DNA of 39,254 bases from Bacteroidota bacterium. GTDB taxonomy: Bacteria > Bacteroidota > Bacteroidia > NS11-12g > UBA955. Within the stretch, counting starts at the first letter, position 1. Every line of letters starts with the position of its first letter. The position numbers were made by a program, and so were the translations under genes. Below are positions 26,378 through 34,869 of this stretch, piece after piece. The stretch covers positions 1-39,254 of the forward strand of contig SYIL01000001.1 of NCBI GenBank assembly GCA_005798825.1, written 5' to 3'. Below the pieces are notes generated by a model. It was not told the origin of the DNA and made no database searches. It saw only the letters and a program-made list of their open reading frames with translations.

Positions 26378-27607
26378 TCAAGACTCCCAATAGGTTACGT
26401 AAAATTTGGTAACCGTGTCTTTTAAATTTGATAAATTGTAATTGTCACTGGCCTGAGCAACATCGCAGACAGATCTATCCTTCATGAGTATACGAATCCC
26501 TCCTCCATCACTGCGATACGCATCGTTTTTCAGAACACCAACCTGAACAAAATAGTGCAATAAGGCTTCGTCATTTACGCCAAAAACGGATGCTGCTTGT
26601 CGTTTCATGAGTGCCTCCAAAGCAGAATCAATGGGATTCAACTGAATCGTGATTTTGGGTAATTTTCTCACCAATAATCTACGACTTAATTCAGCCAAAA
26701 TCCAGTCTTCATGAAATTGCCATTCTTTGATTGCCGCCATAATGTCGATATCATCCAACTCAACAAATAAATCCAAATCTTCCTCATTGAAATCGCTTGC
26801 GGTGACATCTTTGAATAAAAAATGCATCAAGGGATGGTAGCTACCCAAAATGGAACCTTGTTTTGCCAAATTGCGGGCACGTTTTAGAATTGCAACCAAC
26901 AAGCAATCTGCAGCGATAACTGTTTTGTGGAGGTATACCTGCCAATACATCAATCGCCGTGCAACCAAAAACTTCTCTACACTGTAAATACCTTTTTCTT
27001 CAACCACCAAATCTCCATTTACAACATTCAACATGTGAATAATACGGTCTACACCTACAATTCCTTCACTTACTCCGGTGTAAAAACTATCGCGCATCAG
27101 ATAATCCAACCGATCCATATCAAGTTCTCCAGATATCAATTGGTTTAAAAACGGTTTTTGGTGGTATTCTCCCTTGAAAATACACAAGGCCAATGCTAAA
27201 GCCGAATTCAAATCTTTGTTGATACGTTCCATTAGCATCAATGAAATTTTTTCGTGGTCGACTCCTTGAACCAAAGTATATTCCAATGTATGACTGTATG
27301 GGCCATGACCAATATCATGCAATAAAATTCCAAGAAGAACAGCTTCGGTTTCGGAATCTGTAATTTCAATACCCTTGCGTTTAAGAGTGTCCAAGGCCTT
27401 CATCATCAAATTCATCGCACCCAAAGCATGGTGAAAACGGGTATGAGTAGCTCCGGGATATACCCACTCACTCATACCCAACTGACGAATTCTCCGCAAT
27501 CTTTGGAAATAGGGATGTTGCACTACATCATAAACCAATTCATTTGGCAAAGCCAAAAATCCGTGCAAGGGATCATTGATAATTTTTGCTTTATTGCCTA
27601 TTGGCAT
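26378..27607 (-). CDS. HD-superfamily phosphohydrolase
   Basis: This is a 409-residue HD-domain protein of the dGTPase/SAMHD1-like group (YdhJ type). The first His comes in HTRFHHALG, the HD pair in LGILLHDIGHGPYSHTLE, and the later Asp in ISGELDMDRLDYLMRDS. These residues bind the metal and cleave phosphate esters. Family members act on nucleotides, but the substrate here is not known. The ATG at 27607 (MPIGNKAKIIND) is chosen over a TTG five codons earlier. A perfect TATCTTTG lies only four bases in front. It is 24 nt downstream of a TPR protein gene and leads into ksgA. Confidence 0.88.
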   Translation of the reverse strand: MPIGNKAKIINDPLHGFLALPNELVYDVVQHPYFQRLRRIRQLGMSEWVYPGATHTRFHHALGAMNLMMKALDTLKRKGIEITDSETEAVLLGILLHDIGHGPYSHTLEYTLVQGVDHEKISLMLMERINKDLNSALALALCIFKGEYHQKPFLNQLISGELDMDRLDYLMRDSFYTGVSEGIVGVDRIIHMLNVVNGDLVVEEKGIYSVEKFLVARRLMYWQVYLHKTVIAADCLLVAILKRARNLAKQGSILGSYHPLMHFLFKDVTASDFNEEDLDLFVELDDIDIMAAIKEWQFHEDWILAELSRRLLVRKLPKITIQLNPIDSALEALMKRQAASVFGVNDEALLHYFVQVGVLKNDAYRSDGGGIRILMKDRSVCDVAQASDNYNLSNLKDTVTKFYVTYWES

Positions 27608-27611
27608 AGCA

Positions 27612-27619
27612 CAAAGATA
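27612..27619 (-). promoter_or_regulatory. Candidate -7 box of the HD-domain gene
   Basis: A perfect TATCTTTG ends four bases before the ATG at 27607, so any transcript from it would begin at the start codon. The nearest TTTG upstream (27648-27645) gives a 25-nt spacer, longer than usual. Confidence 0.35.
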
Positions 27620-27631
27620 CAATTCAAATGG

Positions 27632-28234
27632 CTATTGCTCATCCCAAACAAGTTTTTCCTTGTGCTGGGGTTGTTTTGTTCTGGCAATATCCAAAAAATC
27701 TTTTAGGGCAGGTATCATTGGATCTGCAGGCTGTGATTGCAAGTAGTTTTCATAACAATAAATCATGTCTGCCCACTCAATAGTATAAATGCCTTCTTGG
27801 TGCATTTTTCTGCGATACGAGGAACCCGCATGCAGCCAAGCACTTTGATTGAATTCTGCAAACCTTTTTGATCGGTCAATATATTTTCGGAAAAAAACAT
27901 AGGCACGAACATACTGATCCTGGCGCTCGGCCAATAAACCCCAATACCAGTATGTTCCTGGGTGCATGCTGTCTTGCTGGTAGGCGGTTCGTAACACACT
28001 GTCAGATTCTTGAAACCTTACTTGCCCGAGCAATGAATGACTCAGCAAATGTTTATATGTCATAGATTCAGGATTTTTCTGTAATAATTGGCGATACAAA
28101 TCTTCGGCTTCACGGTAACGTTTATTGCGCATTGCAGATGCAGCTTGTGCTTGTGGACTAATGGCCTCGTCAAAATCTTGTGCATACAAGACAAAGGAAG
28201 TGGAGAAAAATAAGAAAATCAGAATGCCCCGCAT
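27632..28234 (-). CDS. Exported TPR-repeat protein
   Basis: This 200-residue protein has a signal peptide (MRGILIFLFFSTSFVLYAQ) and two to three tetratricopeptide-like repeats. I see AMRNKRYREAEDLYRQLLQKNP, then SLLGQVRFQESDSVLRTAY, then LAERQDQYVRAYVFFRKYID, each with the small/aromatic spacing of TPRs. TPR proteins in the periplasm usually serve as binding scaffolds; the partner is unknown. The ATG at 28234 starts exactly at the signal. It is the head of a likely operon with the HD-domain gene, whose ATG is 24 nt downstream. A near-match -7 box TATATTCG lies four bases before the ATG. Confidence 0.8.
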   Translation of the reverse strand: MRGILIFLFFSTSFVLYAQDFDEAISPQAQAASAMRNKRYREAEDLYRQLLQKNPESMTYKHLLSHSLLGQVRFQESDSVLRTAYQQDSMHPGTYWYWGLLAERQDQYVRAYVFFRKYIDRSKRFAEFNQSAWLHAGSSYRRKMHQEGIYTIEWADMIYCYENYLQSQPADPMIPALKDFLDIARTKQPQHKEKLVWDEQ

Positions 28235-28284
28235 GACTCGAATATAAGAATAAATCGTCAAATTTGTACTTACCTAAACTGCAA

Positions 28285-29022
28285 ATGCGCAATTGTTGGA
28301 TCGTTACTTTTCTTTTTTTGTTTGCAATGGGTTCCTGTAAAGACAGTGCTCAACCCTGGGAATCGATGGGTGAGTTGAGCAATGTAACTCGTGCCCTCGA
28401 AAGTTTTGACAAAATTGAAGTATCACACAATATCGAATTATTTATCCGTCAGGACACAAATTTACCCGAATCAATTACCATTGTTTATGGAAAAAATGTT
28501 CTGAAAGGGTTGTTGAGTTCAGTGAAGGATAAAAAATTACACATTGCAAACAGTAACAAAGCAAAGTGGTTGCGAAATCTCAGAATTACGCCAAAGTGCA
28601 CTCTTAATATTCATACACTTAAAAGCATTTATATCCATGACAATGCAAAAATAATTTGTCTAGACACCCTTTTTGCAGAGGCAATTCAATGCATAAATAA
28701 CAGTGTTGAACAACAATATTTACGGGTTTTTTGTGGGCAATTTTATGGAAATAGCACCAATTCTGGACAGCTAAACCTCAGTGGTCAAGGCACCATTTTT
28801 TCTTGGAGTTGCGAGGGAGGAAGTTCCATTGATGCGCTATCCCTGCGCTGCGATGATGTGTATATTCGCCACTATACAGAACGTACCATATCTGTAAATC
28901 CCAGCAAACAATTTGAAGCCTTTGTCTATGGCAAAGGAAATGTGTATTACAAAAATACCCCCATTCATAAATTCATCAAATATGAATTTGGAGAAGGCAA
29001 GGTTTTAAAAATTACCCCATGA
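28285..29022 (+). CDS. GIN-domain (DUF2807) lipoprotein
   Basis: This 245-residue protein starts with a signal and a lipoprotein-like AMGSC (Cys about 18). It then has the DUF2807 head-GIN layout: SFDKIEVSHNIELFIRQD near the start, followed by many short beta repeats (LKSIYIHDNAKI, GQLNLSGQGTIF, EAFVYGKGNVYYKN) of a beta-solenoid. GIN domains in Bacteroidetes are surface or outer-membrane proteins of uncertain function, sometimes called adhesin-like. Identity of the domain is fairly sure; function is not. The ATG at 28285 is chosen over a TTG at 28264. The stop overlaps the rhomboid gene by four nt. Confidence 0.8.
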   Translation: MRNCWIVTFLFLFAMGSCKDSAQPWESMGELSNVTRALESFDKIEVSHNIELFIRQDTNLPESITIVYGKNVLKGLLSSVKDKKLHIANSNKAKWLRNLRITPKCTLNIHTLKSIYIHDNAKIICLDTLFAEAIQCINNSVEQQYLRVFCGQFYGNSTNSGQLNLSGQGTIFSWSCEGGSSIDALSLRCDDVYIRHYTERTISVNPSKQFEAFVYGKGNVYYKNTPIHKFIKYEFGEGKVLKITP

Positions 29023-29711
29023 CAATTGGCGATTATGACATTGTTTCACCCGCTTCGTATGGCCTTATTGCGGTATTTGCATGGGTTTTCATCGCTGGTT
29101 TAAACGACCGCGACCTCACCACGCGGTGGGCCTTGAGCACTTGGATGATGCGCCATAAAAAGCAGTGGTGGAGGCTTATTAGTAGTGGATTTATTCATGC
29201 AGGAATTCTTCATTTACTGCTAAACTCTTTGGGTATTTATTATTTTGGAACCATGGTAGAAAAAGTTGTGGGCTCTATTTTTACACTGATCATTTTTTTT
29301 CTATCCGTTCTGGGTGGTGGATTGTTATCGAGTTATTTGCGGCGAAAAGATTCTGATTACAGGGCATTGGGTGCGTCTGGTGGTGTGATGGGATTATTGC
29401 TTTGTGCTATTTTTTGGTTTGATGGAATGCGTTTGGGGTTATTTATTCTACCTATTTTTATTCCTGCATGGATTTTTGGAATCATTTTCATCTGGGGATC
29501 CATTGTGCTATCCCAGCTACCAGGCAAAAGTAATATATCACACGAAGGACATTTGGGTGGAGCTTGTATGGGGGGTTTAATTGGATATTTACTGATTCCC
29601 CATGTGGATTTTTCCCATGAATGGTGGTTATTTTGGTTGGGTGTAATGCCAATCTTTTTATTTGCATTATTGCAGGGGATATTTCCAAAAAAATTCTACC
29701 AAAAACAATAG
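29019..29711 (+). CDS. Rhomboid-family intramembrane serine protease
   Basis: This 230-residue protein has six or so transmembrane helices and the rhomboid signature. The loop segment HAGILHLLLNSLGIYYFG carries the conserved His/Asn. The catalytic Ser lies in GASGGVMGLL, and the catalytic His is in SHEGHLGGACMGGLIGY. Such proteases cut transmembrane helices of substrate proteins. The start overlaps the stop of the GIN-domain lipoprotein by four nt, so both should be made from one mRNA. The substrate is unknown and no partner is obvious. The plus-strand stop is followed by the repeat cluster at 29714. Confidence 0.92.
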   Translation: MTIGDYDIVSPASYGLIAVFAWVFIAGLNDRDLTTRWALSTWMMRHKKQWWRLISSGFIHAGILHLLLNSLGIYYFGTMVEKVVGSIFTLIIFFLSVLGGGLLSSYLRRKDSDYRALGASGGVMGLLLCAIFWFDGMRLGLFILPIFIPAWIFGIIFIWGSIVLSQLPGKSNISHEGHLGGACMGGLIGYLLIPHVDFSHEWWLFWLGVMPIFLFALLQGIFPKKFYQKQ

Positions 29712-29713
29712 TA

Positions 29714-29783
29714 GCCTCAGCAACACAAAGTGTTGCTGGCCTTCATCATTTCATTAGATTTCATCAGCAAGCTGTAAATCTAA
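29714..29783. repeat. 70-bp direct repeat, copy 1
   Basis: Bases 29714-29783 are identical to 29849-29918, 135 bp apart. Within each copy a perfect inverted repeat (CAGCAACAC, AAA loop, GTGTTGCTG) forms a 9-bp hairpin, here at 29718-29738. It starts two bases after the rhomboid stop codon. The flanking bases differ at both ends. Confidence 0.95.
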
Positions 29784-29848
29784 AATACTGTTGGATTACC
29801 TTGCCCCCAATGGGGTCTTCGGTGATCCAAAAGGCGGTCTTACCCAAG

Positions 29849-29918
29849 GCCTCAGCAACACAAAGTGTTGCTGGCCTTCATCATTTCATTAGATTTCATC
29901 AGCAAGCTGTAAATCTAA
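29849..29918. repeat. 70-bp direct repeat, copy 2
   Basis: This is a perfect second copy of 29714-29783. In this copy the 9-bp hairpin (29853-29873) is strengthened by flanking AAGGCC/GGCCTT. The 3' part also belongs to a 24-bp stem that is truncated in copy 1, so copy 2 is the complete version. Confidence 0.95.
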
Positions 29919-29934
29919 TGAAATGATGAAGGCC
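29873..29934. repeat. Large palindrome: 24-bp perfect stem, 14-nt loop
   Basis: The left arm at 29873-29896 and the right arm at 29911-29934 are exact reverse complements over 24 bp, with the loop CATCAGCAAGCTGT. It lies between the rhomboid gene (plus strand) and the tRNA-Leu pair (minus strand). It resembles intergenic palindromic repeats rather than a simple terminator. Confidence 0.9.
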
Positions 29935-29956
29935 CTTCGCTGTTGCGAAGGGCCTT
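29929..29956 (-). terminator. Strong GC-rich hairpin directly behind tRNA-Leu(GAG)
   Basis: The arms at 29929-29940 and 29945-29956 pair perfectly over 12 bp with a 4-nt loop (TGTT on the plus strand). The 3' end of tRNA-Leu(GAG) is only two bases away. On the minus strand the hairpin is followed by a moderately T-rich stretch rather than a T-run, so termination is probable but not certain. The 29929-29934 arm is shared with the 24-bp stem. Confidence 0.55.
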
Positions 29957-29957
29957 G

Positions 29958-30041
29958 TGCCCAGTACTGGATTCGAACCAGCACAACCTTGCGGTCACCA
30001 CCCCCTCAAGGTGGCGTGTCTACCAATTTCACCAACTGGGC
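29958..30041 (-). tRNA. tRNA-Leu (anticodon GAG)
   Basis: This 84-nt tRNA has acceptor pairing GCCCAGT/ACTGGGC and discriminator A. It has a D-arm with GGTGAAATTGGTAGAC, anticodon stem CCACC/GGTGG and loop TTGAGGG (anticodon GAG), a long class II variable arm (ACCGCAAGGT), and T-arm loop TTCGAAT. CCA is not encoded. It reads CTC/CTT codons and lies 34 nt downstream of the other tRNA-Leu. Confidence 0.95.
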
Positions 30042-30075
30042 AAAGACATGATCATCATCAAGAAGAAATTCTTGG

Positions 30076-30157
30076 TGCCCAAAACAGGATTTGAACCTGC
30101 ACACCTTTCGGCGCTGCCACCTGAAAGCAGTGCGTCTACCAATTTCGCCATTTGGGC
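30076..30157 (-). tRNA. tRNA-Leu (anticodon CAG)
   Basis: This 82-nt tRNA has acceptor pairing GCCCAAA/TTTGGGC and discriminator A. It has D-arm GCGAAATTGGTAGACGC, anticodon stem CTGCT/GGCAG and loop TTCAGGT (anticodon CAG), class II variable arm GCCGAAAGGT, and T-loop TTCAAAT. CCA is not encoded. It is followed on the same strand by tRNA-Leu(GAG), so the two are likely one transcript. It lies 66 bp after queA; a weak -33/-7-like pair occurs in that gap. Confidence 0.95.
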
Positions 30158-30223
30158 AAGCAAAGAATATTACAGAACGATAAAGATTATTGTTGTGTTA
30201 AACAAATATTACCCCTGGGAACA

Positions 30224-31270
30224 TTACATAATGAGCATTGCATCTCCATAACACAGGAAACGGTAATCCTCTTTCATCGCCTCTTGGTATACTTCAGTCA
30301 TGAATTTATGCTCAGTATATGCACAGGCCATCATAAACAATGGCGATTCTGGTTGGTGAAGATTTGTGATGAATGCATCGGCAATGTTAAATCCTTTGGG
30401 AGGAAATAAGAACTTGTCGGTCCATCCTTCGCCTATATTCAGTGTACCCATTGAACTCACACTCGACTCCAGTGCACGCATTACACTACCCCCCACAGCT
30501 ACAACACGTTTTTTGCTATTAATGGCTTCATTGACCAAGTCACATGCCTCTTGTTCTATGCGATAATATTCACTATCCATCTTATGCTTGGTTAAATCTT
30601 CTACTTCAACTTCACGAAATGCACCCAAACCTAAATGTAAAGTTACCTCAGCAAACTTAATTCCTTTGATATCCATACGCATCTGCAACTCGCGCGTAAT
30701 ATGCAATTGCGCAGCAGGGGCTGCAACAGCACCAACATTTTTGGCAAACAAACTCTGATACCAGTGTTCATCTTCTTCTTTTACCCCACGGGTGATGTAC
30801 TTCGGAATCGGGGTTTCACCTAATTTTTTAACAACATTGCCAAACTCATCATCGGTTCCGTCGAATAAAAAACGAATGGTTCTACCGCGGCTGGTTGTAT
30901 TATCAACCACTTCAGCAACCAAATCGTCTTCGCCAAAATATAATTTATTGCCTACACGAATTTTGCGGGCAGGATCAACCAAGACGTCCCACAAACGTAA
31001 TTCATGGTTCAATTCGCGAAGCAAAAAAACTTCTATTTGGGCCCCGGTTTTCTCTTTTTGACCATACATTCTGGCAGTAAAAACCCGGGTATTGTTTACC
31101 ACAAACAAATCATCTTCATCAAAAATATCCAAAACATCCTTAAACATCTTGTGCTCTATCCGACGCTCCTTGCGGTGCACAACCAATAAACGACTCTCAT
31201 GACGCGTGGCCAATGGTTCCTGGGCAATAAACTTCTCAGGCAAATCAAACTTAAATTGTGATAATTTCAT
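30224..31270 (-). CDS. queA: S-adenosylmethionine:tRNA ribosyltransferase-isomerase
   Basis: QueA transfers the ribosyl part of SAM to preQ1-modified tRNA to form epoxyqueuosine. The 348-residue protein shows [35 protein letters not shown], the segment [52 protein letters not shown] and the ending [19 protein letters not shown], all of the QueA family. The ATG at 31270 is chosen; the five upstream codons are not family sequence. A TATATTTG box lies at 31307-31300. No other queuosine genes are seen here. Downstream on the same strand lie the two tRNA-Leu genes. Confidence 0.95.
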   Translation of the reverse strand: MKLSQFKFDLPEKFIAQEPLATRHESRLLVVHRKERRIEHKMFKDVLDIFDEDDLFVVNNTRVFTARMYGQKEKTGAQIEVFLLRELNHELRLWDVLVDPARKIRVGNKLYFGEDDLVAEVVDNTTSRGRTIRFLFDGTDDEFGNVVKKLGETPIPKYITRGVKEEDEHWYQSLFAKNVGAVAAPAAQLHITRELQMRMDIKGIKFAEVTLHLGLGAFREVEVEDLTKHKMDSEYYRIEQEACDLVNEAINSKKRVVAVGGSVMRALESSVSSMGTLNIGEGWTDKFLFPPKGFNIADAFITNLHQPESPLFMMACAYTEHKFMTEVYQEAMKEDYRFLCYGDAMLIM

Positions 31271-31299
31271 TTTTGCAGATAACACCCAAATTGGGGTTG

Positions 31300-31307
31300 C
31301 AAATATA
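31300..31307 (-). promoter_or_regulatory. Candidate -7 box of queA
   Basis: A perfect TATATTTG on the minus strand lies 29 bases upstream of the queA ATG, overlapping the end of the upstream dehydrogenase gene by no more than its spacer. No clear -33 TTTG is present. Confidence 0.35.
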
Positions 31308-31308
31308 A

Positions 31309-32202
31309 TCAGTTTTTGTTAAACCCCGGCGCTATTATCATGTCTTTCGTTCCATGACTGTAATCATAAAACCCACGACCACTTTTCACCCCCAAATCAC
31401 CGCTGGTTACCATATTGACCAACAGGGCACTCGGAGCGTATTTGGGATTGCCAAATCCATCCTGCAATACACGTAAAATAGCCAAACAAACATCCAAACC
31501 GATGAAATCTGCCAGTTGAAGCGGCCCCATAGGATGGGCCATGCCCAATTTCATGATGCGATCAATTTCTTCAACACCCGCAACACCCTCATGCAATGAA
31601 CAAATTGCCTCATTGATCATGGGCATTAAAACACGATTGGCTATAAAACCCGGGTAATCTTGTGTAAGTGCTGGCTCCTTACCCAATTTTTTGCTCAGGT
31701 CTACAATTTGATTTATAACTTTCTTGCTAGTTTTAAAGCCTCCGATAATTTCCACCAATTTCATTAATGGAACAGGGTTCATAAAGTGCATTCCGATCAC
31801 CTTGTCTGGACGCTGGGTTACAGATCCAATTTTGGTTATCGAAATACTAGAAGTATTACTGGCCAAAATACAGTGTAAGGGGGTCAAAGCGTCAAGTTCT
31901 TTAAAAATAGCTAGCTTAATTTCGATATTCTCAGTGGCCGCTTCAACGACTAAGTCTGCATTTGCGACTCCATCTGCCAATAAGGTAAAGGTTTTAATAA
32001 GCCCCAATGCATGTGATTTTTGCGCTTGTGTGATGAGCCCTTTATCGACCTGACGCCCCATATTTTTGTCAATGGTTGCCATGGCTTTGTCTAACATATT
32101 TTGCTGAACATCAATCAGAGAGACAGGATACCCACTTTGCGCAAAAACGTGCGCAATACCGTTTCCCATAGTGCCTCCACCTATAATAGCGATTTGTTTC
32201 AT
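31309..32202 (-). CDS. 3-hydroxybutyryl-CoA / 3-hydroxyacyl-CoA dehydrogenase
   Basis: This NAD-dependent dehydrogenase interconverts 3-hydroxyacyl-CoA and acetoacyl-CoA. The 297-residue protein has the Rossmann motif [18 protein letters not shown] and the catalytic-His segment [17 protein letters not shown]. The C-terminal helical domain has [15 protein letters not shown] and [21 protein letters not shown]. The ATG at 32202 (MKQIAII) is favoured over a GTG at 32238. A -33/-7 pair precedes it with six bases to the ATG. It could serve short-chain fatty-acid or butyrate-type metabolism; the window lacks other beta-oxidation genes. Confidence 0.92.
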   Translation of the reverse strand: MKQIAIIGGGTMGNGIAHVFAQSGYPVSLIDVQQNMLDKAMATIDKNMGRQVDKGLITQAQKSHALGLIKTFTLLADGVANADLVVEAATENIEIKLAIFKELDALTPLHCILASNTSSISITKIGSVTQRPDKVIGMHFMNPVPLMKLVEIIGGFKTSKKVINQIVDLSKKLGKEPALTQDYPGFIANRVLMPMINEAICSLHEGVAGVEEIDRIMKLGMAHPMGPLQLADFIGLDVCLAILRVLQDGFGNPKYAPSALLVNMVTSGDLGVKSGRGFYDYSHGTKDMIIAPGFNKN

Positions 32203-32208
32203 CAAATG

Positions 32209-32241
32209 CGAAGTTACAACATCATGAGGATTTTGCACAAA
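32209..32241 (-). promoter_or_regulatory. -33/-7 promoter of the hydroxyacyl-CoA dehydrogenase gene
   Basis: TTTG (32241-32238) is followed after 21 nt by TAACTTCG (32216-32209), a 7 of 8 match. The ATG at 32202 is six bases further, so the mRNA should be nearly leaderless. Confidence 0.5.
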
Positions 32242-32319
32242 AACACGGTATTTCTGTCATCACCAAATACATTATTGCTTAAGCGAAAGATTTTTTTTCA
32301 TTGGTTTTGGTTTTTAATC

Positions 32320-33552
32320 TCATGGAGCCAGTGCCCAAAGTCCAGACAAATGAACCAAAACAGCGCTGCTTTTTTTCATATCTTGAATGCTGACATACTC
32401 TTGTTTGCTGTGAAAAGCCATTTCTCCAGTAAATAAGTTTGGACAGGGCAGACCCATAAAACTGAGCCTACTGCCATCGGTTCCTCCACGAGCCCTTGAA
32501 AGTATTGGTTTGATATTGGCTTTTTCGATGGCCTTGATCGCTAAGTCAGAAATTCGAGGATCTTTGTCAACCACTTCTTTCATATTTCGGTATTGTTCCG
32601 TCACCTCAATTTTTGCAGTTGCTGCTGGAAATTTTGCAAGCACTGTTTCTAAAATGGTTTCCAATCGCTTTTTGTGGTGAGTCAATTGTGCTGTGTTGAA
32701 GTCGCGAACAATTAATTGGATCCAAGCGTGTTCTGCCATTCCACCCATCGAAACAGGATGAACAAAACCTTGGGTATCAGAAGTGGATTCAGGACTCCAT
32801 TCTCCTATTGGAAGGGCTGATAAAAAGGCACCGGCTATTTTCAAAGCGTTTACCAACTTGTTTTTTGCATAGCCTGGATGAGCGCTAATACCATAAAAAT
32901 TAATCTTGACGCCATCAGCACTGAAGGTTTCATCTTCGTAACATCCGCATTCACCCGCATCTAAGGTATAGCCTATTTGGGCACCCAATTTATCAATATC
33001 GACCTTGTCTACCCCCCTGCCTATTTCTTCATCGGGTGTAAACAAAATTTTTATATCACCGTGCAAGAGTTCTGGGTGTGTCACCATGTGTTGAACAAAG
33101 TCCATGATAACGGCAACGCCAGCTTTATCGTCGGCACCCAACAAAGTGGTTCCACTTGCCGTAACGATATCATCCCCGATTCGTTCTAATAAATAGGGGT
33201 GATTTTTGCTTGAAATTACTTGTGATGTATCATCGGGCAATACCAAATCTTGTCCTTGATAATTTTTATGGACAATAGGTTTAACGCCAAATCCTGAGCA
33301 ATCGGGAGAGGTATCAACGTGCGCGCAAAAACAAAGAACGGGAACCTCGTGCGGTGCATTCGATAATAAGGTGGCATAAACATATCCAAATTCATCGAGA
33401 TGGGCGTCACCCAAACCCATACTTAATAATTCATTGACCAGTAGGCGCGACAAATCTTTTTGCTTTTCGGTGCTGGGCTGGGATGTGCTATTCGGATCGC
33501 TTTGTGTGTCGATTCTAACGTATTCACAAAAACGAGTTTCAATAGATTTCAT
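32320..33552 (-). CDS. pepT: Peptidase T (tripeptide aminopeptidase)
   Basis: PepT (family M20B) is a cytoplasmic zinc aminopeptidase that removes the first residue of tripeptides. The 410-residue protein shows the start pattern RFCEYVRIDTQSDP, the metal residues in CFCAHVDTSPD and TTLLGADDKAGVAV, the catalytic-Glu segment LFTPDEEIGRGVD, and YTLDAGECGCYEDETFSADG. The C-terminal RARGGTDGSRLSFMGLPCPNLFTG holds further ligands. The length is standard. The start and stop match the family well. It lies 77 nt downstream of the Glu/Leu-type dehydrogenase gene. Confidence 0.95.
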   Translation of the reverse strand: MKSIETRFCEYVRIDTQSDPNSTSQPSTEKQKDLSRLLVNELLSMGLGDAHLDEFGYVYATLLSNAPHEVPVLCFCAHVDTSPDCSGFGVKPIVHKNYQGQDLVLPDDTSQVISSKNHPYLLERIGDDIVTASGTTLLGADDKAGVAVIMDFVQHMVTHPELLHGDIKILFTPDEEIGRGVDKVDIDKLGAQIGYTLDAGECGCYEDETFSADGVKINFYGISAHPGYAKNKLVNALKIAGAFLSALPIGEWSPESTSDTQGFVHPVSMGGMAEHAWIQLIVRDFNTAQLTHHKKRLETILETVLAKFPAATAKIEVTEQYRNMKEVVDKDPRISDLAIKAIEKANIKPILSRARGGTDGSRLSFMGLPCPNLFTGEMAFHSKQEYVSIQDMKKSSAVLVHLSGLWALAP

Positions 33553-33629
33553 AGAATAAAATAGTTATTTAATGGCGGTGGGTGAATGGTATTATTGGTT
33601 TTTTGTGTTGAATACAATGGGATTTTACA

Positions 33630-34865
33630 TTAAACCAGATCTGTTAGACTCATCTCCAATGCCTTGGCACTCAATCCTGTGCTTTTGGGATTGAATTGAT
33701 GTAAGCGCATGATGCTTGACCGAATAATTTGACTCACGTCTTTGAAAATGGCGATATCGTTCACTGCCGCATCTTTTTTCATTAAGTAGGCAAAAACCCT
33801 TGCCATTCCACAATTGGCAACAAAATCTGGGATTACGGCAAATTGCTGGTCTGCGAGGGTTGAAATCGGGCCCATAAATATTTCTTTGTCTGCAAAGGGG
33901 ACATTGGCACCACAGCTAACCACCTCGATTCCCGCTTTTCCCATTCGCAAAACATGATCTTCGCTGAGCAGCCTGGAGGCCGCACCAGGAATAAAAATTT
34001 CAGCAGGTAAATCCCATATTTTCGCATTCACATCATCAAAACTCAACAGATTTTTTGAGGTCAATGTATTTCCAACTCTGTTGTTGAATAATTCGACAAT
34101 CTCGTCGTGACCCAATCCTTTTGGTTCGATAATACCGCCAACACGATCAATAATACCCCCAATGCGTATTCCATATTTGGTGAGATAGAAAGCCGCCGCC
34201 GCCGACACATTTCCCCAGCCTTGAATGATGGCTAATTTATTATTCATAAATCCGCCATAAACCTCATAATAATGACGGACTGCTTCGGCTACACCCCAGC
34301 CAGTAATCATATCGGAAATGGTATAATTTTTATTTAAATCGGGTGTTAAACGAGAATCAGAAATAGGCAAAAGTACTCCTACTTGCAATCTGGAGATGGC
34401 TCTTAGTTTTTCTTCGGAAGAATATGAAGTAAGGTGACCCTGTACAACCCCTTCTTGGGGGTGAAGAACACCCAAGGCTGCCGTAATTGGAATTACCTCA
34501 TGGATTTCATCTACATTTAGGTCTCCTCCCGTGCCATAATAATTTTTTAGCAGCGGACGAACAGCTTTATACCAGCGCTCGAGAACTCCTTTTTTACGTG
34601 GGTCTGATGGGTCGAAGTTGATGCCACTTTTTGCGCCTCCAATCGGAGGTCCTGCAATGGTAAATTTAATCTCCATTGTTTTGGCCAAGCTTTCCACCTC
34701 GCGCTGATCCAGGCCTTTTCTCATTCGGGTTCCCCCGCCGGCAGCTCCACCTCGCAATGAGTTTATGACCACCCATGCTTCGGCTTCGGTTTCGGTGTCT
34801 TTCCAGGCAAATACGATTTCAGGCTGTTTGCCTTCAAATTTGTCAATTAATTTTTTAAGTTTCAA
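33630..34865 (-). CDS. Glu/Leu/Phe/Val-type amino-acid dehydrogenase
   Basis: This 411-residue NAD(P)-dependent dehydrogenase deaminates an amino acid such as glutamate, leucine or valine. Visible elements are GGGTRMRKGLD, the catalytic-Lys segment PPIGGAKSGINFDP, YYGTGGDLNVDE, the nucleotide fold IQGWGNVSAAAAF and IPDFVANCGMARVF. The Ser after the catalytic Lys (AKSG) replaces the Gly of standard glutamate dehydrogenases and seems typical of a Bacteroidetes group. The substrate cannot be fixed from sequence. No ATG fits; I propose TTG at 34865 (MKLKKLIDKFEGKQPE), four nt after the anmK stop. An ATG at 34913 would force an unlikely overlap. Confidence 0.82.
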   Translation of the reverse strand: MKLKKLIDKFEGKQPEIVFAWKDTETEAEAWVVINSLRGGAAGGGTRMRKGLDQREVESLAKTMEIKFTIAGPPIGGAKSGINFDPSDPRKKGVLERWYKAVRPLLKNYYGTGGDLNVDEIHEVIPITAALGVLHPQEGVVQGHLTSYSSEEKLRAISRLQVGVLLPISDSRLTPDLNKNYTISDMITGWGVAEAVRHYYEVYGGFMNNKLAIIQGWGNVSAAAAFYLTKYGIRIGGIIDRVGGIIEPKGLGHDEIVELFNNRVGNTLTSKNLLSFDDVNAKIWDLPAEIFIPGAASRLLSEDHVLRMGKAGIEVVSCGANVPFADKEIFMGPISTLADQQFAVIPDFVANCGMARVFAYLMKKDAAVNDIAIFKDVSQIIRSSIMRLHQFNPKSTGLSAKALEMSLTDLV

Positions 34866-34869
34866 TTTT

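Noticed and set aside
29621-29926. Plus-strand open frame of 101 codons through the repeat region
   Set aside because: It begins inside the rhomboid gene in another frame and consists mainly of the duplicated palindromic repeat, so its repeated peptide is a by-product.
30158-30223. Clear promoter for the tRNA-Leu pair
   Set aside because: Only a poor -7 candidate (TATCGTTC) is found behind a TTTG at about 20 nt; read-through from queA is equally possible.
29943-30251. Plus-strand open frame of 102 codons over the tRNA-Leu pair
   Set aside because: It reads through the complement of two well-folded tRNAs; repeated GFEPAH-like peptides there come from tRNA T-arms.
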